Source: a virus
Virus record (IMG/VR): IMGVR_UViG_3300042465_002156
Location: 1-31,272 of that record
Direction: 5' to 3' (one strand)
Length of the DNA stretch: 31,272 nt
Part shown: one piece after another, positions 1-7,242 of the stretch
Position numbering within the stretch: the stretch's first letter is position 1
Layout: each line of letters opens with the position of its first letter
Translations under genes and position numbers: made by a program
Notes under the pieces: model-generated
What the model was told of the DNA's origin: nothing
What the model saw: the letters and a program-made list of their open reading frames with translations, nothing else
Databases searched by the model: none

Positions 1-10
1 GCGGGGAATA

Positions 11-154
11 TCATTTCTTTTTGCCCTTGGCTTTAGCTTCTTTTGCCACGCTTAATGCAATAGCAACGGCTTGCTTTTGTGGCTTGCCTGATTTAACTTC
101 TTTTGAAATATTCTTGCTAATAGTTTTCTGACTATAGCCTTTAGATAGTGGCAT
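11..154 (-). CDS. Small basic phage protein (DUF6496-like)
   Basis: A 47-residue lysine-rich protein follows the coat gene on the same strand. It starts with [15 protein letters not shown] and carries the segment [13 protein letters not shown], which I recognise from small DUF6496-type proteins common in phages and bacteria. A GGAG Shine-Dalgarno lies 8 bases before the ATG (revcomp of 155-170). The C-terminus is an Ala/Lys run ending KGKKK, so binding to nucleic acid or to the acidic capsid interior is possible, but the role is unknown. It is separated from the coat gene by a hairpin, so it may be expressed at a lower level than coat. The family assignment rests on motif memory only. Confidence 0.7.
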   Translation of the reverse strand: MPLSKGYSQKTISKNISKEVKSGKPQKQAVAIALSVAKEAKAKGKKK

Positions 155-175
155 GGTGTACTCCAATGTGAATAA

Positions 176-199
176 GGAAAGGAGCCTAAGCCCCTTTCC
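176..199 (-). terminator. Hairpin downstream of the coat gene, possible leaky terminator
   Basis: A perfect 7-bp stem GGAAAGG/CCTTTCC with a 10-base loop lies between the coat stop codon and the next leftward gene. On the minus strand it is followed by TTATT rather than a long T run, so termination would be partial. It could instead protect the 3' end of the abundant coat mRNA. Confidence 0.4.
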
Positions 200-210
200 T
201 ATTTTACCGA

Positions 211-1485
211 TTACTGATTAAAAATCAGGATGCCGGACATTTCGGGCTGTTTGTTAACAACACCAAACAGAGTATCCAAACGATATTTAATGGTCATGCT
301 GTCAATATCGTAGAACTTTTGCATTACTAGCTCGATACCTTGCTCAGTGCTTGCGCGCATCACTGCGGTGCCAGCGTCGGAAGGTACAGCATAACGGCCG
401 GGCAGAATCTCCAGCGAGTCTTTTTGCCAGAAGCAGTTAATGTTGCTTGCGCCGGTGTTAAGCCAGTTCAAAGGTGCGGAAGATGCGCCGGTAACAATTT
501 TGCAGTTTTGATACTGCAAAGCTGCATCGCTTGGTGCTGTGGTTGCCGAAATAATCGGAGGGGTAATAACCATAGTGGTGCCTGATGCAATAGCAACTAC
601 GCGGAATGTCTTCAACTGGCCGGTAGCTTGCTTAGTGATGTGATGCACTGCCTCTACGCCGTCAATGGTAAACGCATCGCCTACAGCCACGCCTACGGTG
701 TTAGACACTGTAACGGTTTGGAAGCGGTTGTCCACGTTGATCTGGCCGCCAACGCTGGTGCTAGTGGCCTCAGGGGTGTACTCTTGCGAACCGTTAGAGG
801 TGTTGATGGTGGTTGCACCGCCGCCCGCAATAGCGATACGGTTTGCATAATCCATCTTGTAAGTGTCAAAGCCTGCCACCATGCCGACGTATGAACGCTC
901 GTATGCTTTGTCAGATTTAGCATTGCCAAAACTGCGAGTAGCTACAGCCAGGTTGCCAGCAAGACCGTTATAGTCACGGCTTGACAATGCCAGGTAGCGG
1001 TCAAAGTTAGGCACGCCCTGCTCGTTCATGATGCTATCGCACAATGCAATATCGTCATAATCTCCGGATGCGGTAGCAACTGGCACGACTAAAGAGCCTT
1101 GGCTAGATGCAACATTCATAATGGCGATATTGATATCAGAGGCTAGCTTTTGCTTAGCCGAATCACCCAATCGACCCTCTTGCAAGCTATCACGCAACTC
1201 TAGGGTTGTCATAGTCCATGGCACGGTCTTAGAAAAACCAAGTGTTGCAGGTACTGCCAACTGGGTCATGGTTTGGTAAGACGATGAAATAGACACGCCG
1301 GGGGTGCTATTGATAGACTGTGCAATATAAGGCTGTGGACGCCAGATAGTGTTATTGGTGCGCTCCATAGTCACGCTGTCGGTGCTATAGATAGACACGT
1401 TGCGCGACAATACCAGAGCATCGTTAAAACCTTCAAGGATGTTCTCAAAGGCGACGCGCTCTTCTTTGTTAAATGAATTTGCCAT
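211..1485 (-). CDS. Major coat protein, P22 gp5-like
   Basis: This 424-residue protein builds the icosahedral head. Length and layout match the P22 coat family (430 residues in P22). The N-terminus carries [13 protein letters not shown], equivalent to the P22 MQRSSNTIWMP region, followed by a helical segment rich in [14 protein letters not shown] and [11 protein letters not shown] as in the P22 coat N-arm/spine. Residues about 215-330 ([16 protein letters not shown] onward, then [13 protein letters not shown] and a valine/threonine-rich stretch) may correspond to the inserted Ig-like domain region. It directly follows the scaffold gene with a 21-bp gap, in the P22 order portal-scaffold-coat. 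The Shine-Dalgarno is weak (GAAAG), which is odd for a protein needed in hundreds of copies. Confidence 0.88.
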   Translation of the reverse strand: MANSFNKEERVAFENILEGFNDALVLSRNVSIYSTDSVTMERTNNTIWRPQPYIAQSINSTPGVSISSSYQTMTQLAVPATLGFSKTVPWTMTTLELRDSLQEGRLGDSAKQKLASDINIAIMNVASSQGSLVVPVATASGDYDDIALCDSIMNEQGVPNFDRYLALSSRDYNGLAGNLAVATRSFGNAKSDKAYERSYVGMVAGFDTYKMDYANRIAIAGGGATTINTSNGSQEYTPEATSTSVGGQINVDNRFQTVTVSNTVGVAVGDAFTIDGVEAVHHITKQATGQLKTFRVVAIASGTTMVITPPIISATTAPSDAALQYQNCKIVTGASSAPLNWLNTGASNINCFWQKDSLEILPGRYAVPSDAGTAVMRASTEQGIELVMQKFYDIDSMTIKYRLDTLFGVVNKQPEMSGILIFNQ

Positions 1486-1506
1486 GATTTACTTTCAAAT
1501 TAAAAA

Positions 1507-2349
1507 TTAAATTTTAGCCGATTGCTTTTGCTTCTTGTACTGTACCACTTTTGTATAGTTTCCAGTCTTTTCTGCGTCAGCTCTCAACCGTTCGAGTGTG
1601 GAATCTAAACCGCCAGAGGTTTTACCACCATTGCTAGTGATTACTTTTTCCGGTGCGGGTATTGCTTTACGGTTTGTAACTTTCAAATCTTTCTCCAGTT
1701 TGGCTACCGCAAATGCAAACTTTACGGGGTCAGTGATTAAGCTCAGTTCTTTGGCCTTGATTGGATTTTTTCCTAGCGCATAAATAACCAATGCGGGATT
1801 GTCTGCACCTTGCAGCATAACGCCTTGCTGAGTAACATTAAAGAGTTCCTGCGCCACCATTTCGGCGTCGTCGTAATCTTTTACCTTTAGCTCTGCTTTG
1901 GCCTTGCTGTAGTTATCTAGTTTGCCCTGCCATGCTTTTTGCTGGGTCATAACTTCAGCTTCTTGCACTTTCGCTTGGTCTTCGACCTTGCGCTTTTGGT
2001 CAAACCATTTATCTAATGCAGACTCAAATACTTCAGCGTCATAATCAAAGTCTTCTAGCTTTGGCTTTTTACTTAATACGACCGGCTTAGTCTCAGTCGC
2101 TGTAGTGTTCAGCTTAGCTTCAAGCTCTCTGATGCGCTTTTCTTTTTCCCGATTTTGCTTGCGCAATTCTCTAACCCAATCCGGTGCCGCTGCCGGCTCA
2201 TCTTGAGGTGGTGCTTCCTCGCCAATAGTTACGACTACATCATCATCTACTGCGTTAGTTTCCCCTGGTTGTTCATTTTCCCAATCTGCAAGATCATCTT
2301 CCGCTGCTTCGATAACCTCATCGGCTACTGATTCTACCGTTTCTGACAT
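1507..2349 (-). CDS. Capsid scaffolding protein
   Basis: This 280-residue protein is the likely internal assembly scaffold. It has a strongly acidic N-terminal third (many D/E between residues 1 and 55), a predicted coiled coil around residues 58-85 (WVRELRKQNREKEKRIREL), a helical Lys/Glu/Ala-rich middle, and a basic C-terminus ending KKQKQSAKI. A basic helical C-terminus is the coat-binding element in P22 scaffold (303 residues). The position between portal and coat is the canonical scaffold position. It starts at ATG with a GGGG ribosome-binding stretch seven bases upstream, preceded by an AT-rich 79-bp gap that may hold a promoter. The call rests on composition and position, since scaffolds diverge quickly. 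Confidence 0.82.
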   Translation of the reverse strand: MSETVESVADEVIEAAEDDLADWENEQPGETNAVDDDVVVTIGEEAPPQDEPAAAPDWVRELRKQNREKEKRIRELEAKLNTTATETKPVVLSKKPKLEDFDYDAEVFESALDKWFDQKRKVEDQAKVQEAEVMTQQKAWQGKLDNYSKAKAELKVKDYDDAEMVAQELFNVTQQGVMLQGADNPALVIYALGKNPIKAKELSLITDPVKFAFAVAKLEKDLKVTNRKAIPAPEKVITSNGGKTSGGLDSTLERLRADAEKTGNYTKVVQYKKQKQSAKI

Positions 2350-2407
2350 AAAAAACCCCGTTTAAACTCACCCACTTTATACGGTTGGATGGATACCGTT
2401 TGATTAG

Positions 2408-2423
2408 ATTATATACAATTATA
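2408..2423 (-). promoter_or_regulatory. Candidate leftward promoter (two tandem TATAAT boxes) before the scaffold gene
   Basis: The gap between portal and scaffold contains two exact TATAAT hexamers on the minus strand (2423-2418 and 2413-2408) in an AT-rich stretch. No convincing -35 box is visible; TTATGT lies 17 bases upstream of the downstream hexamer. A separate promoter here would boost scaffold and coat over portal, but AT-rich gaps produce such matches by chance. Confidence 0.3.
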
Positions 2424-2428
2424 TTTCG

Positions 2429-4459
2429 TCACATAACTTTAGGCGGTTGAATTAGTTTTTCAATCATATCTAATGACTGAGATTGTGCTTTTAAATCAAT
2501 CCCCGATATGGTTTCCATTGTCTTAGCCTTGGCTAATTCTGAATCTGCCAATGTTTTGATTACTGTAGCTCGTGCCTGTGCTGCTTTGGCCTGTGCTTCC
2601 TCTGCGGCTGCTGCTAAGTATTGCGCGTTAGGGTCAGGCTGTTGGCCTTGCATCTCTGCTTGCAACTTAGCTGTCTCTTCCTCGGTTGGTTTAACTACGC
2701 CCATTTTAATTAGACGGTTTCGGAAATACGCTTGCACATCTTCTACGCCTTCGGCTTCCATGTTAAGCATAGCCATGCTACCTAATACTTGCAACGTCTC
2801 AGGGTCTTGGGTAATCTGCATCATGCCAGTGATGGCCTGTACAGTTGCCGCCTTCTTGCTTGCGCTCGATGGCCCGACATCGCTTACCACGTCAAAATTA
2901 GCCATGCTTAAATCGTTCTCCACCTCTACCATGCCATTCTCTTGGTTTAGCTTAGGCTTCATAAGCGTAACATTGTTAATGTCATTGTTACCGCCGACCT
3001 TCTTCATACGCCGGCCTTCCTCTACATAAATATCCTTTGCAATAGATAGCCATATCTCGCCACATCGTTTCATGGCCTTAGCAAAGTTTGACATGTAGAT
3101 AAAAGTCTGCATATCTAGGCGTTGCTGAATCATTTCCACGGCCTTGCCTGAGATATTGCTAACCATCTTTTCGCCCTGTTGCGGGTTTCCTAGTATCTCC
3201 GACATATCCAATTCAGTGATCTGGAACAGCGCGCCCATGGCCGGAGGGATTACCGCTGACTGCGAGTAAGCAACCGGGCCACTGGGTAATGTTTGTCCGT
3301 TAGCATCGGTTATCGGGTTGATAAGCAAGTATGGATAGTTCTTGATGTTGTCCTCTGCCCACATCACCTGGTGGCCTGCGATCTGCTCCGGCGTTAGGAT
3401 AGGCTTTTGCACGCTAGACAATGCGCTAAGCTCACCCAGTTTAGACAACTGCATATTCTTTAAACGCTGTGCATCTTTAGCTAGGCGTACATGCCCCATG
3501 CATCGCTCTACATTGTCCACAAACCATCGTTTGCCGTACACCGGCACAATAGGTATGCACTTGCCCGCAATGTAGCCACAATCCTCTAAGATGCGCCCAC
3601 CGGACATAATGTACTTATGCACCTTCTTGCGCTTTACCTTTTTCTGACGTATCTCACGGCTACCTGTAGCCTGTAGAGTTTCCTCTAGCTTTTCGTCATT
3701 GGCAAAGTCTGCTTCGGTGTAGCGTTCCTCTTCGCCCACCAAGTTTTCAAAGATGCGGATAGTCTCGCTCTTTTCCTCTATCTTGTAATACTCTGCAACA
3801 AACACAACGTCGGGCGTGCACCAATCGTATTCATACTGGTGCACCTCTTTAGGCCAATCGGTAGGGTTGTCCTCGTATTGCTCTTCGTAGGCATCGCGGG
3901 TCATGCTATAGATAACATAGCAATGCTGTGCATCGCTTTTGTCTTGCCGTTTGCTTTGCAGATCAAAATATACGCTGCTATCAGCATCAAAGATAGGCTC
4001 TATGCGTATGCGCTGGTGATCGTTGTCGTCGTCCTCTTCGTCCTCGTAACATGTACGTAAACGCCATGCTCCAAAGCCACCGCCTACCGCTTCCTCGAAT
4101 GCGTTGTCGTAGGCTTCATTTGCCACGCTGTCCTGTTCATCGGCACGGTAAAGCCCTTGACATGTATCGGCTAAAGTCTCATTAGCTGTGCCATCTTTGG
4201 AAATAAAATCCACAGTAACGCGGTTATTACGATACTCGTTAATGATACGAATAACTGCAAGATGCACTTTATTAACTTCAAAGCGCGGCTTATTCTCGAA
4301 TTGGTCACCTAATGGCCCTTCCCATTGCGCACCGGCTATTGAATAAAATCTACGGTCTTGCAAACATTGCAAGCGTTCATCACGAATAGCAGTTTGTATT
4401 TTGTCAAATTCTGACAAAGCATTCTGATGCAACTGCGATAGTTTATATTCGTTTTTCAT
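2429..4459 (-). CDS. Portal protein, P22 gp1-like
   Basis: This 676-residue protein is the probable dodecameric portal at the DNA-packaging vertex. P22 portal is 725 residues. Recognisable P22-family segments are the N-terminal DRRFYSIAGAQWEG (about residues 35-48), NRVTVDFISKDGT, the acidic turn EDEEDDDNDH, and the later NISGKAVEMIQQRLDMQT. The C-terminal region from about residue 580 is Ala/Gln/Glu-rich and helical (AAAAEEAQAKAAQARA), consistent with the barrel/crown helices of this portal class. The gene starts one base after the terL stop, so translation is probably coupled, with GGTAAT as a modest Shine-Dalgarno. Confidence 0.88.
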   Translation of the reverse strand: MKNEYKLSQLHQNALSEFDKIQTAIRDERLQCLQDRRFYSIAGAQWEGPLGDQFENKPRFEVNKVHLAVIRIINEYRNNRVTVDFISKDGTANETLADTCQGLYRADEQDSVANEAYDNAFEEAVGGGFGAWRLRTCYEDEEDDDNDHQRIRIEPIFDADSSVYFDLQSKRQDKSDAQHCYVIYSMTRDAYEEQYEDNPTDWPKEVHQYEYDWCTPDVVFVAEYYKIEEKSETIRIFENLVGEEERYTEADFANDEKLEETLQATGSREIRQKKVKRKKVHKYIMSGGRILEDCGYIAGKCIPIVPVYGKRWFVDNVERCMGHVRLAKDAQRLKNMQLSKLGELSALSSVQKPILTPEQIAGHQVMWAEDNIKNYPYLLINPITDANGQTLPSGPVAYSQSAVIPPAMGALFQITELDMSEILGNPQQGEKMVSNISGKAVEMIQQRLDMQTFIYMSNFAKAMKRCGEIWLSIAKDIYVEEGRRMKKVGGNNDINNVTLMKPKLNQENGMVEVENDLSMANFDVVSDVGPSSASKKAATVQAITGMMQITQDPETLQVLGSMAMLNMEAEGVEDVQAYFRNRLIKMGVVKPTEEETAKLQAEMQGQQPDPNAQYLAAAAEEAQAKAAQARATVIKTLADSELAKAKTMETISGIDLKAQSQSLDMIEKLIQPPKVM

Positions 4460-4460
4460 A

Positions 4461-5684
4461 TTACCATTTGTTCATAGTAGGAATTAGATTGACTTTATCA
4501 GGTTTCTTAGTTGCCGCCCTGCGCACGCCTTCGCATGCATACCTAAGCGCATCTATAACGTGATTCTGTTTATCTTCTAACACTGGCATTATCTGATTAG
4601 TCAATGGGTCTTGCTTATAACTGTAGAGTGTAAGCTCGTCGATGGTATGTATGCAACGTGAGTGGACAATGATATCGTATGATTTTAACCATTCTATGCC
4701 CTCTTCCAAAGACTTTGGCCCTTTAACTGCCGCCATTATCTTAGGATACCCGTTGCGACGCATGTGCGAGATAGTCTCAGGCCGTGCGCTGTCTGCTATT
4801 AGCGGCCACTTCTCGGAATCTGGCACGGTCATAAACAGATCAGGCGTGCTGGTAATCTCGCAGCCTACCATGTAAGCCTCATAATCAACGTACAGCGTGC
4901 GCCCAATGATGTGACAGCGTACTAGTACCGTCGGGTCAACGCTAAAGCCCCAGTCAGCGCCTAGCCTGTGCATTGCATCGCGAGGTGCTTCAAAGTCCTC
5001 AATCTTCCAGTTCTTAAATACGCGGGTTTCTGAGTTGCGCACGTACTCGCCACGCCATACGTGCATGTACTTATCGGGGTCACGCCGCTTGTCATATTCC
5101 ATCTCATCTTTAAGCACATCGGGAAACCACGGGTTATTATCGTAGTTCACCGGCAGGATGATTGAATCCTTGGGTGGAGTTGCACCACGTAGCAGGACAT
5201 CGACTGGATCAGTAGCTTGGCTAGGGTTCCACGTAAACCATAACTCGCTGCTGGGCTTGCGGATAGTTGGCCGTAACAGGTCAAGGCTTCGCTGGGATAA
5301 GCTCTGCGCTTCCTCTACCCAAGCCCTATCGTAACCCTCCAGCGACTTAATCGAATCAGCCGTGTGATTTTGCATACCTTGAAAAATAATCAAGCCCTGC
5401 CCGTTTTTGGCCTTGATCTGGGCTTCCTGAACCTCGAAGTAAGCGCCAGCGTTTAGCTCTTGAATCTTTAACTCCAGCAGGCGCTTTACTGACTGACCTA
5501 AAGACTTTTGCACCTCACGCACGCACACCGATCGGCTGTTGTGGTCAATGATGTGCGCCTCAATCATAAGCTCTGCGAACATATGCGACTTCCCGCTGCC
5601 GCGGCCACCATAGGCGCCTTTATAGCGTGCAGGCTCAAGCAAAGGAACTGCCCATGCTGGTGTTTTAATCTGTAGTGTTGTCAC
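4461..5684 (-). CDS. terL: Terminase large subunit (packaging ATPase and nuclease)
   Basis: This protein pumps phage DNA into the procapsid and cuts it. The 407-residue protein has a Walker A motif GGRGSGKS at 26-33, a Walker B with catalytic glutamate (RAWVEEA, 120-126) and the coupling motif WFTWNP at 149-154. The C-terminal RNase H-like nuclease shows the three expected aspartates: D244 (GADWG), D298 (IADSARPE) and D378 (HVIDALRYA). The pattern fits the PBSX/Terminase_3 family and is shorter than P22 gp2 (499). The start codon is GTG, overlapping the preceding small gene by four bases (GTGA), which suggests coupled translation. The small subunit lies about 0.6 kb upstream, separated by three small genes. 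Confidence 0.92.
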   Translation of the reverse strand: MTTLQIKTPAWAVPLLEPARYKGAYGGRGSGKSHMFAELMIEAHIIDHNSRSVCVREVQKSLGQSVKRLLELKIQELNAGAYFEVQEAQIKAKNGQGLIIFQGMQNHTADSIKSLEGYDRAWVEEAQSLSQRSLDLLRPTIRKPSSELWFTWNPSQATDPVDVLLRGATPPKDSIILPVNYDNNPWFPDVLKDEMEYDKRRDPDKYMHVWRGEYVRNSETRVFKNWKIEDFEAPRDAMHRLGADWGFSVDPTVLVRCHIIGRTLYVDYEAYMVGCEITSTPDLFMTVPDSEKWPLIADSARPETISHMRRNGYPKIMAAVKGPKSLEEGIEWLKSYDIIVHSRCIHTIDELTLYSYKQDPLTNQIMPVLEDKQNHVIDALRYACEGVRRAATKKPDKVNLIPTMNKW

Positions 5685-5839
5685 AAAGTTACCACTAAAA
5701 AACCAATAAAACCAAAACAGATCAGTGACATTATGATTAGCATAATTTCATAAAACCATCCGCTAGTGTCTTTTTGCTTAATTAGGCTTGATGCCCAAGC
5801 ATCAATATATTCGTTTTGCGCCGCTTGTTCAGTTGTCAT
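5681..5839 (-). CDS. Small single-pass membrane protein
   Basis: A 52-residue protein of unknown function. The N-terminal half is polar (MTTEQAAQNEYIDAW) and residues about 27-51 form a clear transmembrane segment (IMLIIMSLICFGFIGFLVV). I chose the ATG at 5839 over a TTG at 5893 because the ATG overlaps the stop of the upstream micro-gene by four bases (ATGA), giving an unbroken chain of overlaps down to terL. The 3' end overlaps the terL GTG start by four bases. Small membrane proteins between terminase genes are sometimes linked to host interference, but nothing here proves that. Confidence 0.6.
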   Translation of the reverse strand: MTTEQAAQNEYIDAWASSLIKQKDTSGWFYEIMLIIMSLICFGFIGFLVVTL

Positions 5840-5937
5840 GCCATCAATACCATAACAAAAACCAAAGCTGTAACAGCACCAATTGACACGCAAAAGCTAA
5901 AAAACAACTCTTGTAAAGTTTTTATTCCAATTGTCAT
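5836..5937 (-). CDS. 33-residue hydrophobic micro-protein
   Basis: A very short reading frame coding MTIGIKTLQELFFSF and then a hydrophobic C-terminal half (VSIGAVTALVFVMVLMA) that could span the membrane once. An AAGGA Shine-Dalgarno lies six bases before the ATG. Its TGA overlaps the ATG of the next small membrane protein. With two consecutive hydrophobic micro-genes in overlap, a two-component membrane complex is possible but speculative. Confidence 0.55.
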   Translation of the reverse strand: MTIGIKTLQELFFSFCVSIGAVTALVFVMVLMA

Positions 5938-5965
5938 TTTGTTTCCTTTTTATTTCGTTTAGTTA

Positions 5966-5983
5966 CCGGCCATTTCTGGCCGG
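5966..5983. other. Perfect GC hairpin between small genes
   Basis: CCGGCCA-TTTC-TGGCCGG forms a 7-bp perfect stem with a tetraloop, just downstream of the 79-residue gene on the minus strand. It lacks a T run on either strand, so it is not a classic intrinsic terminator. It may stabilise or block processing of the polycistronic mRNA. Confidence 0.5.
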
Positions 5984-5991
5984 GTTGTTGT

Positions 5992-6231
5992 TTAATGCGC
6001 GAGTAATATTGCCTGAGTTAAATTGTCGCACCATGTGCCGGCACTGTAATCAGCCATGCCGTTGTCATAATCATTCTCTTGTCGCACTCTAATGCACAAA
6101 ACACTTGTTTCTTGACTGATAAACTCTACAACATATTTCAATCCGTCTTTTTTTGCCTTGTAACGATTGCCATTGTTAAATACTTCAAAGCCTGATTTGT
6201 TTAGTTTCTTGATTGCGCTGGTAAGTTGCAT
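5992..6231 (-). CDS. Hypothetical protein, 79 residues
   Basis: A small mixed alpha/beta-looking protein beginning MQLTSAIKKLNKSGFEV and ending DNLTQAILLAH. The ATG at 6231 was chosen because GAAGGAT precedes it at proper spacing; an upstream extension to 6309 lacks a ribosome-binding site. I do not recognise a domain. The sequence has the look of a short beta-sheet protein (KYVVEFISQETSVLCIRVRQ). It sits between terS and the membrane micro-genes in the packaging operon. Confidence 0.65.
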   Translation of the reverse strand: MQLTSAIKKLNKSGFEVFNNGNRYKAKKDGLKYVVEFISQETSVLCIRVRQENDYDNGMADYSAGTWCDNLTQAILLAH

Positions 6232-6310
6232 TTTTCTATCCTTCGTTGTTGATGGCTCAATTGTATCACTAAAAAACACAATTGCAAGCAACAACGAAAA
6301 AAAGTTCAAA

Positions 6311-6763
6311 TTATTTTACGATCACTCGCTCAATGCGCTGTATGGCAATGGGGTTTGCAGCATCGCCGGACACCTCCAGCTTGTCGCCGTACTTCTTAGG
6401 TGCCAGCTTAGACAGTAGCCAGCGCCGTGTATCAATCTGTAGCTTTTGCTTTTGTACGGCTCCAGTGTCCACGCTGCCACTCGCAGTAAGCGCCGGCGCC
6501 TGGTCTGCAATCTCCATGATCTGCGAAGCTATCAATTCCTGTAGGTCTTCCCTCGCGCGCGCATATTCTACCGCCATGGTTGCGTCATCATTCAACCAAT
6601 GATTAAACGTGCTCTGAGGCACGCCAGAGGCTACGCAAGCCTTGTATGCACTCATACCACTGCGCATGCCATTAAAAACGTTTGCAGCTATTGCCTGCTT
6701 ATCTTCAATTGGCCGCGCTTTTGATGTGTGTGTTTTCGTGTTCATTGGTTCATTGTATTTCAT
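6311..6763 (-). CDS. terS: Terminase small subunit
   Basis: This 150-residue protein should recognise the packaging start site and recruit the large subunit. Residues about 24-58 look like a DNA-binding helix-turn-helix (AANVFNGMRSGMSAYKACVASGVPQSTFNHWLNDD) of the type found in Sf6-like small terminases. Next comes a helical oligomerisation part (YARAREDLQELIASQIMEIADQA) and the segment DTRRWLLSKLAPKKYGDK, a hallmark of the family. The C-terminus (IQRIERVIVK) would form the TerL-contacting tail. Two ATGs are possible (6763 or 6745), and neither has a strong Shine-Dalgarno. The origin-like repeat region lies directly upstream and could also contain its binding site. Confidence 0.85.
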   Translation of the reverse strand: MKYNEPMNTKTHTSKARPIEDKQAIAANVFNGMRSGMSAYKACVASGVPQSTFNHWLNDDATMAVEYARAREDLQELIASQIMEIADQAPALTASGSVDTGAVQKQKLQIDTRRWLLSKLAPKKYGDKLEVSGDAANPIAIQRIERVIVK

Positions 6764-6771
6764 ATTTAGCC

Positions 6772-6780
6772 TGTGGATAA
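6772..6780 (-). promoter_or_regulatory. DnaA box (perfect)
   Basis: TTATCCACA on the minus strand is an exact match to the consensus DnaA box. It is part of the 15-bp sequence TGTGGATAACTTTTT (6772-6786) that recurs with one mismatch at 6962-6976. Confidence 0.5.
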
Positions 6781-6829
6781 CTTTTTTCTCTAGTTTTTAA
6801 TTTTAGCGTTACGATTTCGACTGCATCGG

Positions 6830-6941
6830 TTGGTAACTAGTAACCCCCCTTAAGGGGGTGGTTACGAAAAGTTACCGAAATCCGCTACTTTTGCCCTTGG
6901 TAACTATATCGTTTTATTACGTTCAGTTACCAAGTTACCAA
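6830..6941. repeat. Iteron-like 9-bp repeats TTGGTAACT
   Basis: Exact copies occur at 6830-6838 and 6897-6905 on the plus strand and at 6925-6933 and 6933-6941 on the minus strand, the last two nearly tandem. A variant AGTTACCGA is at 6870-6878. The core GGTAAC/GTTACC thus appears five times in about 110 bp. Such short repeats usually bind a replication initiator or a regulator. Confidence 0.65.
6840..6865. repeat. GC hairpin inside the repeat region
   Basis: GTAACC pairs with GGTTAC and the inner CCCC with GGGG around a TTAA loop, with a two-base bulge. It could be extruded as a cruciform or act in RNA. There is no T run. Confidence 0.5.
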
Positions 6942-6961
6942 ATTATTTCCTGTGAACAACT

Positions 6962-6970
6962 TGTGAATAA
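6962..6970 (-). promoter_or_regulatory. DnaA box-like site
   Basis: TTATTCACA on the minus strand fits the relaxed DnaA box TTATNCACA. It lies in the second copy of the 15-bp direct repeat, 190 bp from the first and in the same orientation. A weaker TTGTTCACA lies just before it at 6951-6959. Confidence 0.45.
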
Positions 6971-6974
6971 CTTT

Positions 6975-7205
6975 TTATAAAACCCTCCAAATTCTAATTC
7001 CGCTACCTTCTTTTCTGGCAATCATGTTTTTACGGTTTCTTGAAAAATAGCGTTTTGCAGCTTGGATTGAATTGCTGCCATGAGTAGTGTTTTCAAAAAA
7101 AATACTGTTTCCAATTTCCATTTTTTCAAATGGATATTTCCGCATTCCAGAATTTTTCCCTATTTCAAAATATGGTGTTGGTACTGATGAATCAATGGTA
7201 ATCAT
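6975..7205 (-). CDS. Small conserved phage protein of unknown function
   Basis: A 76-residue protein with the pattern KYPFEKMEIGNSIFF near residues 23-37, then IQAAKRYFSRNRKNMIARK and a terminal RIWRVL. Small phage proteins with a YPF..MEVGDSFF segment followed by a helix and a terminal VWR are common, often beside replication genes; I recall this as a conserved uncharacterised group. AAGGAAT sits seven bases before the ATG. Its position between the primase-helicase and the origin-like repeats makes a replication or regulatory role plausible but unproven. Confidence 0.65.
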   Translation of the reverse strand: MITIDSSVPTPYFEIGKNSGMRKYPFEKMEIGNSIFFENTTHGSNSIQAAKRYFSRNRKNMIARKEGSGIRIWRVL

Positions 7206-7242
7206 GGATAATTCCTTTTGTTGATGAAGTTCCCATGTTACC

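Larger units (their letters stand above)
6764..6974. other. Candidate replication origin or regulatory region
   Basis: This 211-bp gap has no gene. It holds two DnaA-box-like sequences at its two edges inside a 15-bp direct repeat, four exact copies of a 9-mer TTGGTAACT in both orientations plus a variant, a GC-rich hairpin and several AT-rich runs. That combination is typical of theta-type origins. It lies about 270 bp downstream of the Toprim-helicase gene. A packaging (pac) site for the neighbouring terS product is an alternative reading. Confidence 0.5.

Noticed and set aside
2508-3029. A 173-codon rightward frame
   Set aside because: Antisense to the portal gene, with low-complexity Ser/Ala/Cys composition and no support.
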